From Brachynemurus nebulosus (Eukaryota > Arthropoda > Insecta > Neuroptera > Myrmeleontidae), in NCBI GenBank assembly GCA_035578155.1, contig JAPWDM010000001.1:89565076-89629075 (forward strand): a stretch of DNA of 64,000 nucleotides, read 5' to 3'. Under the pieces are notes generated by a model. That model made no database searches. It worked only from the letters and a program-made list of their open reading frames with translations, and was not told where the DNA came from. This document shows, piece by piece, positions 24,824 to 38,473 of this stretch; position 1 is the first letter of the stretch, and each line of letters begins with the position of its first letter. Both the position numbers and the translations under genes were made by a program.

Positions 24824-25318
24824 GGTCGGTTATCCCAAGAACGCAGAAAATCAGCAGCTGAAATAGGTGCCAATTGTATATTTATTACCGATATCGCAAT
24901 ATAATTTTTTTTTTAAAATATCTGTCTGGAGCTGCAACCCCTATTTTAACCTGCTAGACCTTTTAATAATAACTTTTCATTCGCAAAAATATCATCAACG
25001 AAATAGTGGGGGCAAAATTGTATTCACCAAACTTTAGCTAGTAGTACTTTCATCAAAAAATACCAATTTTATCGGAAAACGTTTTAAATAAAAATTATGC
25101 AAAACTTAATTTTTCACAAAAAATAATTTTTATAATTCTCCTTGTTAGATGTTCTACTGCCGAGATATTTTACAAAAATTAAAACCCGAAATGGTGGCTA
25201 AATCACAACGTCCACCATCCCGCCAATTTAAATTAATAGTGCTTTAAACATTTTCCATAAAAAAAAAAAATTCATGCGTAAACTTTTATAGGAAAAAATC
25301 GCAGTTTTCTTAGACTTA
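24824..25318. other. Non-coding stretch
   Basis: Nothing recognised; AT-rich with several A and T runs. Confidence 0.45.
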
Positions 25319-26009
25319 CGGCCGGTTTTACATTCACATTTAGCCGACTTTAACACTAAAGCCAACTTTAAAACTGATTTTATTTTTGGTACTGTTTTAC
25401 AATCAAATTTAAAGCTCCGTTAGTGTAAAAGTCGACTTTAAACTAAAGTAAGAATTATCTCGACTTTCACTGCTTAAAGTCGGCTTTAACATATTTGTTA
25501 TTGCTGATTATTATCATTCAATTTTGTTTATAAGCATCATTTTTCTATGAAATATTCGTACCTTAAATGAATAAAATAAAAATTTTATTTGTTTGCTTAT
25601 TTTCAATAATATTTTTGATTATTTTTACGTCTTGGATTAATATCAAACATTTCTTTCGGGTTAAACTGGCTGAACGATTTCTGGGTTACCCGCGATTTCT
25701 TTTATGATTCATTGTATTTATGATAAAGGGCATAGCCGGGTAAGATAGGGAAAACGGCCCTTGACGCAAAATTGATTGTTTTTATAGAAAATAATACTTC
25801 TTAGCCCCAGATCCATTCCTGCTAAATTTCAACCCTCCGAGGCTAATAGTTTATGAATACACAAACAGACAAAAATTTTCTAAAAAAATTTTTTTGACGA
25901 AATTACTGAGCCGATTTATTTGAGTTTAATATATATTGTTTACCCACCTTAGGCAAAGTAATTTAAAATTTTTAAAGAACCTTTAAAATTATGAATGTAA
26001 AACCGGCCG
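25319..26009. mobile_element. Harbinger-like non-autonomous element with TTA target duplication
   Basis: The 691-bp element has 18-bp perfect TIRs (CGGCCGGTTTTACATTCA at 25319 and its inverse ending 26009). TTA flanks both sides (25316-25318 and 26010-26012), the 3-bp TWA target typical of PIF/Harbinger. The left quarter holds repeated GTCGACTTTAAACTAAAG and GTCGGCTTTAAC phrases. No transposase remnant is visible. Confidence 0.78.
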
Positions 26010-26012
26010 TTA

Positions 26013-26388
26013 GAGTATTAAGAGAAATGCCAGTGACAAATTGAACTATTATGGATTTTATTCCTAGCTGTTCTGTCGTTACCATTATTTTATTGGGTAC
26101 TGTTATCATAATAAATACGTATTTTACCGCTTCAAGTTTTAAAATGCTACAAACCAAATGTTAAATAAATGTTAAACTCTATAATTACGTTAATATTTTG
26201 CAGATTAAATTTTATTTCGTATGATAAATCAGACAGTGCATACAAATACCTTTATGTATATAAAATTGTATTTATTTAGTTAACAATACAAAAATGTTAA
26301 AGCAAACGGTAATCATTTTTAATTCATAGAATTAAAGGAAGCCTGTGACAGAAAAAAATAAATCTGTATTATCTGTGGGCTAAGTATT
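26013..26388. other. Non-coding stretch
   Basis: No gene or repeat boundary is recognised. Confidence 0.4.
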
Positions 26389-26458
26389 CTAATACAGGGC
26401 TTATTAAACTATGGGTCCATTTGGGGTCGCTTAGCGAAATCTTGGGGTCATATTGAAA

Positions 26459-26532
<74 letters not shown>

Positions 26533-26615
26533 ACCTAATTAATAGATCCTTACAAAATACTTATTATCTCTATTGGGGGTCGCGAATGAAAAAAGTTTAA
26601 GAAGCCCTGTATTAG
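26389..26615. mobile_element. MITE with CAGGGCTT termini and internal (TA)n
   Basis: CTAATACAGGGCTTATTAAACT and its inverse AGTTTAAGAAGCCCTGTATTAG bound a 227-bp element. Internal GGGGTCGCTTAGC and GGGGGTCGCGAAT phrases also face each other. The CAGGG start and AT-rich flanks suggest hAT, but the flanking 8-mers are inverse rather than direct copies, so superfamily is uncertain. Confidence 0.72.
26461..26528. repeat. (TA)n microsatellite
   Basis: About 68 bp of TA inside the MITE 26389-26615. Confidence 0.97.
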
Positions 26616-26668
26616 TAGAAAAAATTATTGTAAACACTTAAACCGCTCTGCATCGCTGTTTAAAGTTG

Positions 26669-26833
26669 AGCGTCCACTAGGTCGGAAACGCGGCGCGGCG
26701 CAGTTCCGCTCTCGGAGATAAATACATCTGAACAAATGCAGGTGCGTTCACTAGGTCGACAGAGCGGCGCGGTACCGTCCCGGAGATCGTATTGATGTAA
26801 GAAACGCGCCACGTTTCCGACCTCATCGACGCT
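26669..26833. mobile_element. GC-rich short MITE
   Basis: AGCGTCCACTAGGTCGGAAA continuing to CGCGGCGCG is mirrored by GCGCCACGTTTCCGACCTCA ending GACGCT. The whole 165-bp block has a far higher G+C and CpG content than its surroundings. An internal direct copy of TTCACTAGGTCGACAGAGCGGCGCGG suggests a duplicated end. Confidence 0.72.
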
Positions 26834-28393
26834 TAGCTTGACTTTCTGCCAATAACACGCCGTTGTTCCTTGCGTTAAATTTAAATTTTGTTAAGCTAAA
26901 TTACAAAATTCTGCCATATTGTTATTTTTTCTGATGATTCTTCAAATAATATGACTTATAATGTTGTATGGTATATTTCACTTTAAATTTAACCATGCTT
27001 CATCACTTATGAATTTAAATAATTTCCGTTTTCTTGGCTTTATCTTTTTAATTATTGCACTTACGTAAATTTTAAATTTGGAGTTTGTTTTTAGAAAAGA
27101 ATAGAAGATTGATTTGTTTTGAATATATGAATTATTTAATTTTTTAACTTTGACTCATGATCAATTGCATTTGAAGCAGGGTACACATATATCTTGTCTA
27201 AAATGGAAAAATAACGATTTTTCATTTGAGTAACTTTTATTTTGTTAAGTATGTGCGACACCATTTGGTTTTTGATGCTTTTTTATTCTTAATAAATCGA
27301 CATTTGTCTTTTGTAGCACTAGAAAAATATTTTTCTGCCGAACGCAGCCTATGATTTCTATAACAATTTTGTGATTTCAAAATAATTAAAATACTTATAT
27401 ATATTTGTAAATTAAGTGTGTATGTGTCATGTCGTAAGTAAAGTTCGTAACAATATAGTTTTAAAAAAGGCATTTTAAAGGTCATAAAATTTTTTATTTC
27501 TCATAAAGAACTTGCTCATACGCTCAGAAATGGTATTATAGAATTTTTTAGCCAATCTAAAAAGTTTCTTTTGACTCTATGTTTCCCTTAATAATCGTTA
27601 CAAATAAAAGACGTAAGTAATGAGGTATTTGGTAGCACTGGAGTAGGTATTCATTGGATTTGAATTAATTCATTTAAAAATAGATAGCAAAAAGAAATAA
27701 ATCGTTATATCGTCTTGGTATGGAACAAATATTGCTCACTAAAAACCGTAATGAAAAACAAACTACCACCACTATCGTCATATGAGAACCATAAGGTTTT
27801 ATTAAGTAGCATTTTAATCAAAACTGAGTTTTTTACATAGTCGGAATCTATATTTTTTAACGATTCATATGATTCAAATTTAAATTATCTTTTCTTGGTG
27901 ACACTATTTTATAGAAATAAATAAAAAAGTTTCAAGTACAGATTTTACGAATAAGTTAGAATTACAAGGTTTCAAGTACTTCGTATCAAATTAAGTTAAC
28001 TTAATTCTTAAAATATTTGACTTTATTTTTGTTTGTAAGAGCATAAATTTTGACTTCCGAAATTAGTGACGAATATTATAAAAGTTTTGGATCAATATAC
28101 AAACCTAGCGTACCTAAAGTTTAAATTTAATTTCCTAACATAACCTTACTACTGTTTTTTGACAATCCGTGAGTCAATTTTAGACTAGTAATTAACGGAA
28201 TAGGAAATCTGAGTTTTATTAACGCTTTGCTGATTTCTTATCTAAAAAACTGAATGTACATATTTAATTATAGTATTTTTATTCGTTTTTATAAGGATTT
28301 AATTTAAAAAATTAGTCGCAGTTGTATGTAATTGGAGCCTTATGTACTAAGTTTGAAAGATTTTATATACCTAAATCTCATATTTAAAGCATA
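26834..28393. other. AT-rich non-coding stretch
   Basis: No gene, tandem repeat or inverted repeat is recognised over about 1.5 kb. Confidence 0.5.
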
Positions 28394-29283
28394 GGGTAAG
28401 TGCGGGAGGGATGCCGCAGTAGCCATAATTCGTCCGTTGATTGATAGATAGCGCTATTAATGGATTATATGTTTAAAATAAGTTATTTATTTAAGCTGTA
28501 TATGGTAACATTTATGATTAGTCCATCATTCAGTAATTATCCAACTTTTTATTATTGAAGTAAGTTTTTTAACATAATATTTTATCAAGCATTTCATTCA
28601 TTAGGACTTAAGAATGTATATTTCATTGTTTTAATGAAAATGAGTTTTGTTATTGATTTAGGTATATTTTAAAAGTATTGTATAAAATTTTATTTTAGAA
28701 TTCCGCACTATGCTTGCTATAGCAACATGTGGCATCTATCCCAACAAAAAGGAGAGATGCCGCATTTAAAATTGGTATTTTTTGGACTGTAAATTATGCC
28801 ACATAAATATAAAAGATCAATTAATGGATCAGGAACAGTTCTCATATTATTGAAGATAACGAAAATAATGATGATTGCCTGTGTATTGAATGTATTGAAA
28901 AGTACCTACTCATAAACAACAAGAAAAATTGACTGGTTAAGATGTATAAAGTGCCAAAAATGGTTACATATGACATGTATCATGTATAGAAATATGTGTA
29001 ATATATGTTCAAGAGGGACGCTGCGCCAAAAAATGCAACATTTTTAATATTAACTATGCGGCGTCTCTCCTTCTTTTATGCGGCATCTCACCCACGGGTG
29101 TGGGATAGACGCCGCTTTGCAGGCTCTACAAAAATAATTGAGTCCATTATGACTTAAAATTTAAAATTATTTATAAATAATTTTAAAGAACAATGTTTAT
29201 ATTGATTGTGTACCAAATTTCAAATCAATAAAATACATACTTAAAGAATTATCAAGTGTTTTCAAAATATGCGGCATTCACCC
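28394..29283 (+). mobile_element. Second pogo-like (TA-targeting) element, internally deleted
   Basis: The 890-bp element begins GGGTAAGTGCGGGAGGGATG and ends GCGGCATTCACCC. It is flanked by TA (28392-28393 and 29284-29285). GCGGCATCTCWCC or its inverse is repeated about seven times, mostly in the terminal regions (near 28412, 28731, 28757, 29058, 29080, 29108 and 29271). The interior carries a transposase C-terminal remnant at 28838-29015. Confidence 0.8.
28838..29015 (+). pseudogene. C-terminal cysteine cluster of pogo-like transposase
   Basis: The plus-strand reading SHIIEDNENNDDCLCIEC then IEKYL is followed, after a frame change near 28930, by DWLRCIKCQKWLHMTC and later CNIC. Acidic residues followed by C-x-x-C, then D-W-[IL]-x-C-x-x-C-x-x-W-x-H-x-x-C and a final C-x-x-C, form the PHD-like zinc-binding tail common on insect pogo/Tigger transposases. 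The DDE core and DNA-binding domain are absent, and the frame shift shows it is dead. It lies in the middle of the TA-flanked element 28394-29283 and reads in its plus direction. A cellular PHD finger is the alternative, but the element context argues against it. Confidence 0.68.
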
Positions 29284-30558
29284 TATTAGGAATGTTAAGG
29301 GAAAGTTTAGTCACAGTCCTAATAAACTTTATTCTTTATGTTTTCTGGGTTGCTGAACACGAATTTGAGGTTTCCTGATAGATATTTTGCACGGAGCATT
29401 GATTATTTTGTGAAAAAGTCAAATTTTTGTTAATTTTTTAGGTTTTTGATCTTAATCTTAGTAAATATGCATTTTCTCGAAAAAGTTGTTCTTTACAAAA
29501 TTAAAGTAGATATAATACATTTTGCTTCTGAGACTATAGCCGAGACTATATACCGAAAAATAAAAAATTTTTTCCCTCCAAAATAAAACTTTTTACGCAC
29601 ATTTTACGTTTTAGAGCTTCCTGAAAAATTTTGGTTTGGTGTCTGTCCGTCTATGTCACCAGTTTGCACCAAGTGGCATAACTTCTGAACTATTCGATTG
29701 TTTTTAATGAAATTTTCAGAAATTATGCAGATTAAATGCTGATTAAATATTTGATTGTCCCATATCTGTCTATTAAATTAACGGACGTTTTAATCAGCAG
29801 TTAACAAAAATTACTGTTCATATCTCAAATAGTTTTTTAGTTACAACCATCTGAAGAGCGGGTTCTGTTTCTCATTGTTAACTTTGAGGTATTGAGAAAT
29901 GTATGAAGATTGATAGTACGGGAGTTTCTGGACGTGGCTGCCAATCACATGTTGTGGAGCAACTAGACCCTGGCACATTTAAACGACTCATCTAGTTTTA
30001 CTATGACATTTTACTATGAGTATATCGTAAATAATTTTAGTAAAAATTCTCACTGATTACCTACAACTAAAAGGTAAGGTAAAGAAAAACTACATTTTCG
30101 CTGCAGTTATAACTCGAAGACAAATCATCCAATCGATTTGATTCTTATTGCAGCTTCTTTTATATATGTTTCTTCGTGCCATGAACCTCCAGTTTTCCGA
30201 TCAAATAAAAAATGTAATTTTTGCAGACCAGAAATCATCAAATTTTCGCGCAATTTTTTTTTAAAAAAGCTCCGCCATTTTGTTAAATTTCAACTTTATT
30301 TTTCGATTTTTAGTTTTTCTTATTTCAGGCACTGTGAAGCTCGCTATCACTGCAGCAGTTGGAGGACTTTTTTTGGAGCTTTGGGAGATCGCGAATCACT
30401 CACTGAATTTTCAATTTTTTGATCCAAAAATTTTATCATGAATTTATTATATATCAACGAATATATCCTTAAAATATTAAAACATTCCATACAGTAGTTT
30501 TCTTTAACAAAATTCCCAAAAATCACCTTTTTTCAGGCGGTCACACTAGTGGCCTCCC
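29284..30558. other. Non-coding stretch
   Basis: No gene is recognised. A 94-codon frame at 30138-30422 has no known motif. The phrase GTCTGTCCGTCTATGTCACC near 29641 and CTGAACTATTCGATTGTTTTTAATGAAATT resemble common insect repeat text. Confidence 0.45.
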
Positions 30559-30827
30559 TTAATTGAAAACATGAGTGGATGAAGGTGTTATGTAACATTT
30601 TTTCAAAAATTCATTTTTTGCCAAGTTTTGAAATATTCTATACTGAAGTACCATATATTAAAATTTGGTTTCATTAGGTCCAATAGTTTTGCAGAAATTC
30701 AACAATAAACATGTGCTGTTACATGGGAAGTACATATAAATAAAAACTTTCAAACGCTTCTACTGTAAAATTATAAAAAAAGGTTACATAATACCTTCAT
30801 CCATTCATGTCTTCAATTGTCAATTAA
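30559..30827. mobile_element. Fold-back MITE, ~45-bp arms
   Basis: TTAATTGAAAACATGAGTGG, continuing to GATGAAGGTGTTATGTAAC, is mirrored by GTTACATAATACCTTCATCC continuing to CATTCATGTCTTCAATT. The right arm ends with a duplicated CAATT. The loop is non-coding. Confidence 0.78.
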
Positions 30828-31632
30828 TAATGTTGGTGCAATCGGCCATAAGAGGTTTTAGTTAATAACGTTTCTGTACTCAAAAATTATTTTGCTTAAT
30901 ATTATTAGGTAAGGAAAGTAAACTATGTATTTAACTTCATTAAATTTAATATACATTAAAACTTAATAAAGTTATCAATCACAAGAACTGAGATACACTT
31001 AACTCCTTATAACATAACGTATGACTAATCAAACTTTTTAACTCTTTTTTTAGGGATTTTTAGTTAATCAAGAAACGGTATTAATAACAGAAATTACCTA
31101 TAAATACGTCGTTTATAGGTACCACACGCAAATTATTTTTCTTTATTTATGGTAGTTCGCCTGATACCGAATGCGAATTATATATAATTTGTTAAAATAA
31201 ATGGGGCTCTTACATTTCACTGTTTAGTAACCTTTATCCGTAGGAGAAAATAAAGCCCCTTGGTTGACAAACATATATTTTTGTTCTAAGGCAAGTAAAT
31301 ATGATCTTAAGTACTAAAGTCTAGGGCAAGTAAATCGAACCAAAGGTTGACGAAGCCGAAGGCTAAAGCTAGTGATTTAATATTGTTATAATATATTCTG
31401 TAACGTTTTAATTCGAAATTAGTCTCAAAGTTCATTTGGTCGTACAATTTGTCATAAAATGAAAATATTAATGTTTTTTATACCTGTGTACATAACAAAA
31501 AAATGAAAATTATTAAAAGAAAAATTTTAGGTTTTATGGTTTGATGAGGAGTTTCATTTAAATAAAGGCTATCACAAATTTACAAAATAGTAATCACAAT
31601 AGTTATTTACTACATATAAATTATAATAGATG

Positions 31633-31633
<1 letters not shown>
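30828..31633. other. Non-coding stretch with an inverted dispersed leader motif
   Basis: No gene is seen. At about 31342-31378 the phrase GACGAAGCCGAAGGCTAAAG followed by CTAGT is the inverse of the CTAGCTTTTG leader at 6555. Confidence 0.45.

Positions 31634-31710
<77 letters not shown>
31634..31710. repeat. (TA)n microsatellite
   Basis: About 77 bp of TA immediately upstream of the fold-back element at 31780. Confidence 0.97.
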
Positions 31711-31718
<8 letters not shown>

Positions 31719-31779
31719 TTCTATTTATAAAATAATAATGTATAGTGGAATCGGATAGGCTCCAAATTTTAGTGAATAA

Positions 31780-34038
31780 GTTTCCCCCCTCATTTTTTTT
31801 TTGTAGTATGTTAGTTACATCGGAGACAATACGAAATGAACATCTACCACTTGCAACCGCTGCACAGTGGGGCTAAATACCATTAAAGGTGGCAAAAATA
31901 CAAAAAATTAAATTATAAGCTACAATTTATATGACCCCTTAAAACAATAGCTAAAATATTCTAGCAACGACCTCTGTAATTAACTTATGTAAAATAGCGC
32001 GGGGGGTGCAAATATATCGACTATTATTTGTTATTTCTATAAATTGATTGCTTTTTAAACGATATCGTTGTATGTAAAGTAGTGATTTGCGGGACGGTTA
32101 TTTAAGTTATAAAAAAAAATTAATTAAAATCGGTTATAATGGTCGATGTTCCCCATGGTATGTTATTTTTTGTATGTATCTTGTTTGTTAAAATCAGTAC
32201 TCGTATTGATACTATCAAGCTTTAATGAAACATGGTTGAATTATCTAGAAAAATTCTGTAAAAATTAATTTCTCAAAGCATTTTAGTTACGTATCCAATC
32301 GAACCCAATGGCATTTGATAAAGCAATTAGTTTATTTTGGTATTATGATTGCAGAGTTTGCACCAAATTGCACCTTTTTTTCAAAATTTGCTGATTTTAT
32401 TTTCATTTTGTTTGAGAAAAAATCATCAATAAGAAGCTTAGAAAGTTCATATAAGCTCTCAGTGGTGCATAAAAATATCAAATAATTGAATAAAACACTC
32501 AAATTTATTAAATTTATGTAGGTATCGAATATTCTAGTTAAGTTAAAGCTAAAATTAAGCGTATCATCGAAATTCCTTGTCAAAAATTCCATATTCCATT
32601 TAAAATTTATAAATTGATACCACGTGGCTAGAAACCACAAACCGGAAATGACATCGAGTTGTATAATAAAAGTCTCAACCTAGGGTTAAACAAGATCTGC
32701 AAATTTCAAATTTATTCGACGAATGGTTTTTGATATATCATTTGATTAACCGTTATGGGACACCCTGTATAGTGGGACACCCAGTATTTTATTAATAAAT
32801 ATCAAGTAAAAGTAAAATATATTGCTATATAACTATTCTGTAGTCAATAAAAGGACTAAATAATTTTTGCCATCTTTTACCTACTTTGGCCCCACTGTGC
32901 GCCGCTACGAAAGTTTACGAAAGTTATCGGTAATTTTGTGAAAAAGCGACCATTTTAGTCGTACTTTCTAAATATAAATGAATATATCTCGGTATGTGTA
33001 GGTCTAAAAAAAGCGGAAAAAATTGGGGCTATTCGCTACGATATAGTCTACCAGCGGTTACAGTATGAAATTTTTGTCTGCACACATAACCTTAAAAAAA
33101 AATAAAACTCGAGATACTGCTAAATTTTGATTTTTTGGTTTTAACTTCGGATGTTTTAAGTGAAATTTGATGAAATTTTCAGAAAATATACTTTATAACA
33201 TGAACAATAACTGGTTAAAATTTCAAGTCAAAATATCTAACACAAACCCTAAAAATTGACGTCAAATTTGAAAATTGACTGGCCAATGGTTTTTGTGCAT
33301 TATATCGAACGAGGTTCTTTTTTCTTAAATTGTAGGTTTTTTTATGCACTTTATGACGGTGAATAAAAAAAAATTTTAAGCTTGAAAAAAAAATGAAAGA
33401 AATCGATTAGAAATTCAAAATTGCCGGCAATGAACAGTATTTGAAAAATTATTTAAATCAAGTAAACCGCTATAATTTAAAAATTTAAGTAATAATTTGT
33501 TCCATACAAGGGTTACAAGCTTCCATATGAGGATTACACGAATCAAACCCGATTAAGAAACCAAGTTTGGAGAAATTAAGATTCAATTGTTTTCAAAAAT
33601 ACACAACATCAAAAGTATATAAGCTTAGTATATAAGTATATAAGTATATAATTGTCCATGTTATAAAGTATATTTTCTGAAAATTTCATCAAATTTCACT
33701 TAAAACATCCGAAGTTAAAACCAAAAAACCAAAATTTAGCAGTATCTCCAGTTTTTATTTTTTTTAAGGTTATGTGTGCAGATCAAAATTTCATACTGTA
33801 ACCGCTGGTAGACTATATCATAGTGAATAGCCTCAATTTTTTTCGATTTTGTTAGACTTACACATACCGAGATATATCCATCTATATTTAAAAAGTACGA
33901 CTAAAATGGTCTATTTTTCATAAAATGGCCGATAATTTTCGTAGCGGTGCGGCGGTTGCAAGTGGTAGAAAATGTTCATTTCGTATAGTCTTCGATGTAA
34001 TTAACATGCTACAAAAAAAAAATTTTGCGGGGGGAAAC
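31780..34038. mobile_element. Fold-back element split by a later insertion
   Basis: GTTTCCCCCC with TGTAGTATGTTAGTTACATC, TACGAAATGAAC and CTTGCAACCGC (31780-31864) is mirrored at 33945-34038. The next part of the left arm (CGCCGCTACGAAAG, GTCTACCAGCGGTTACAGTA, CATCCGAAGTTAAAACC in inverse) resumes only at 32899-33230 and is mirrored at 33645-33945. The left arm is therefore interrupted by 31866-32897. The loop at 33231-33644 is non-coding; its phrase GACTGGCCAATGG recurs near 41133. Confidence 0.85.
31866..32897. mobile_element. ~1-kb transposon inserted into the arm of a fold-back
   Basis: The ends are CAGTGGGGCTAAATACC and its inverse GGTAAAATGCC-like text closing with TTTGGCCCCACTG. Removing the insert restores sequence of exactly the length of the intact opposite arm (ACCGCYGCRCCGCTACG), so the target duplication is very short or absent; it cannot be fixed from this reading. 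A 102-codon minus-strand frame at 32332-32640 is rich in Phe, Leu and Asn and matches no family I know. Confidence 0.75.
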
Positions 34039-35072
34039 AGTTCCTTATGCTTTGGTTGTCCGTTATGTAGCACTGTTTGCATCATCATTTTAATATACCT
34101 ACTTAATATAAGCTACACCTTATACATTATCACATTTCCCACTTTTCTTTGTTAAGGTGGTACGACTTGTTGAGGTCTGATTGACCTAAGGTTTCTTATT
34201 GTCATAAAATGTCGACACCATATTTACGTGTGTCTATAATTATTATATGTATATACATACAGTATGTATAATACAATGATAATAATAGAGAAACGGCCTT
34301 GTATGGGACCTTTCACCTGTCCGTTACCCCTTCGTGTCTCATTGAAGGCACTACGTTTGATAGTTGACATTAAAACCATTATAAAAACTAGATCAAAATG
34401 TTACTTGGCTCGATTAGTGCGTTTAAAATTCATTTTGTTTTGCTTTGCTTAAACAAAAATATAATACCATTCTCAGGGTCGATCCTAGCGGTTGTTTTCA
34501 AAACAAAAGCGGCCAAAACAAAAGAGCAATATTTTCACAATTTCATTAAAGTTTATGTTATGCAGAAATTAAACAACATTTTTTATGTACGACTGAATCA
34601 TAAAAGCCTATTTTATTACATTGTTAAAAAATATAAAAAGTGTTACTTTTTGGCACTAGTTGCATAATGAAAAGCAAAAAGCACTAGTGCCATAAAGAAT
34701 AGTCTACCTGATAAATTTCAATTTCAATTTTACAATAAACAGAACACATACTAACTTTATTTGCATACTATATTTACAAATGTTGACATAATTGATATTA
34801 ATTACACAATCTGAACTATTATTAATATTTATTCCAGGCAGCTTTTTCTCCTTTCTTTTTCAAATATTAATAAGTTTTGTTGAAAAATCTTTTAAAAATG
34901 CTCCAATATTTTATTAGCTTTAGATGACAGTTAATAACCAAAGCATACTTTAAACAGAATAAATTTGTCTATGCCAACTATATATAAAATACATTTTTTA
35001 TTTAGAGTATAGACGTGAGATTTATAAATTCGATTTTTATCGACAACTAGGAATTTTAACAGTCGTACATAA
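34039..35072. other. Non-coding stretch
   Basis: No gene is recognised. TTTTTGGCACTAGTTGCATAA and GCAAAAAGCACTAGTGCCATAA near 34640-34690 form a small imperfect hairpin. Confidence 0.45.
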
Positions 35073-35209
35073 AGCTTTATATGCAACTTGTACATAATTT
35101 GACTTTATGAACTCGCCTTTTTTTATTGGCCTCGCTCGCAAGCTCGCTCAGCCATAAACACGGCTCGTTCATAAAGATCTTCATTATGTACTTGTTGCAT
35201 AAATAGCTA
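35073..35209. mobile_element. Short hairpin MITE
   Basis: AGCTTTATATGCAACTTGTAC is mirrored by GTACTTGTTGCATAAATAGCT. Inner pairs TTATGAAC/GTTCATAA and GGCCTCGCTCGC/GCTCGCTCAGCC give a long stem over 137 bp. Confidence 0.75.
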
Positions 35210-35586
35210 TTACAAATAATAATGATACAAAAACTTTAATGTAATAAAAAGACAGTATTTACAGGCTCCAGCATCCTATCTAAAAAGTTAAACATTGAGC
35301 AAATTTAGTATAATAGATTATAAATTGGTCATATTGACCAGTTAGTCCTATTATTGTTTGCCTGCAATAGGAAATTATTTTAAAAATTTTAAAAAGTTAC
35401 AAGATCATTTAAGAATTTTGGCACCTCATCTAAAGAGAAAAAAACAAAAAGCGTAATAGTAGTCGATAGGGTTTTAAACGCTACTAAATAATTGATCAGT
35501 AAAAATAAATAACTGATCACGTCTGGATAATTAAAAAAAAAAAGCAGAAAAGGTAAATCTAGCTGTCAGTAGAAGTGAAGTTTGTG
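35210..35586. other. Non-coding stretch
   Basis: Nothing recognised; a TAATTGATCAG phrase near 35490 is repeated as AACTGATCACG. Confidence 0.4.
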
Positions 35587-35894
35587 ATGCCTTTTACACA
35601 ATCAATGAAATAAGAAATAAGAAATGAGGAGTGTGCCATTTAGTAACGTTGAATGGAACTTTAACGTAACACTCACAGATATAAATATGTAAGTATTTTT
35701 GTACGTCAAAATTCGTGATTTTTTTCACTTACAATTAGTGATAAAAAAGTCATCACTAACGTTATTTTTTCATGAATTTTGATGTACAAAAATACTTAAA
35801 TACATATACCCATGAGCAATTAAGTTCAAGTTCCATTCAACGTTACTAGATGGCACACTTCTTATTTCTTATTTCCTTGATTATGTAAAAGGCA
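35587..35894. mobile_element. Fold-back MITE, ~140-bp arms
   Basis: ATGCCTTTTACACAATCAATG continuing to AAATAAGAAATAAGAA, GTGTGCCATTTAGTAACGTT and TATGTAAGTATTTTTGTACG is mirrored base by base to TGTAAAAGGCAT at 35894. A short loop around 35725-35770 itself contains TTAGTGATAAAAAAG and its near-inverse. It is a 308-bp near-palindrome. Confidence 0.88.
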
Positions 35895-38470
<2,576 letters not shown>

Positions 38471-38473
38471 TGT

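Noticed and set aside
33925..34155. 76-codon frame
   Set aside because: It covers the right arm and end of a fold-back element and has no motif.
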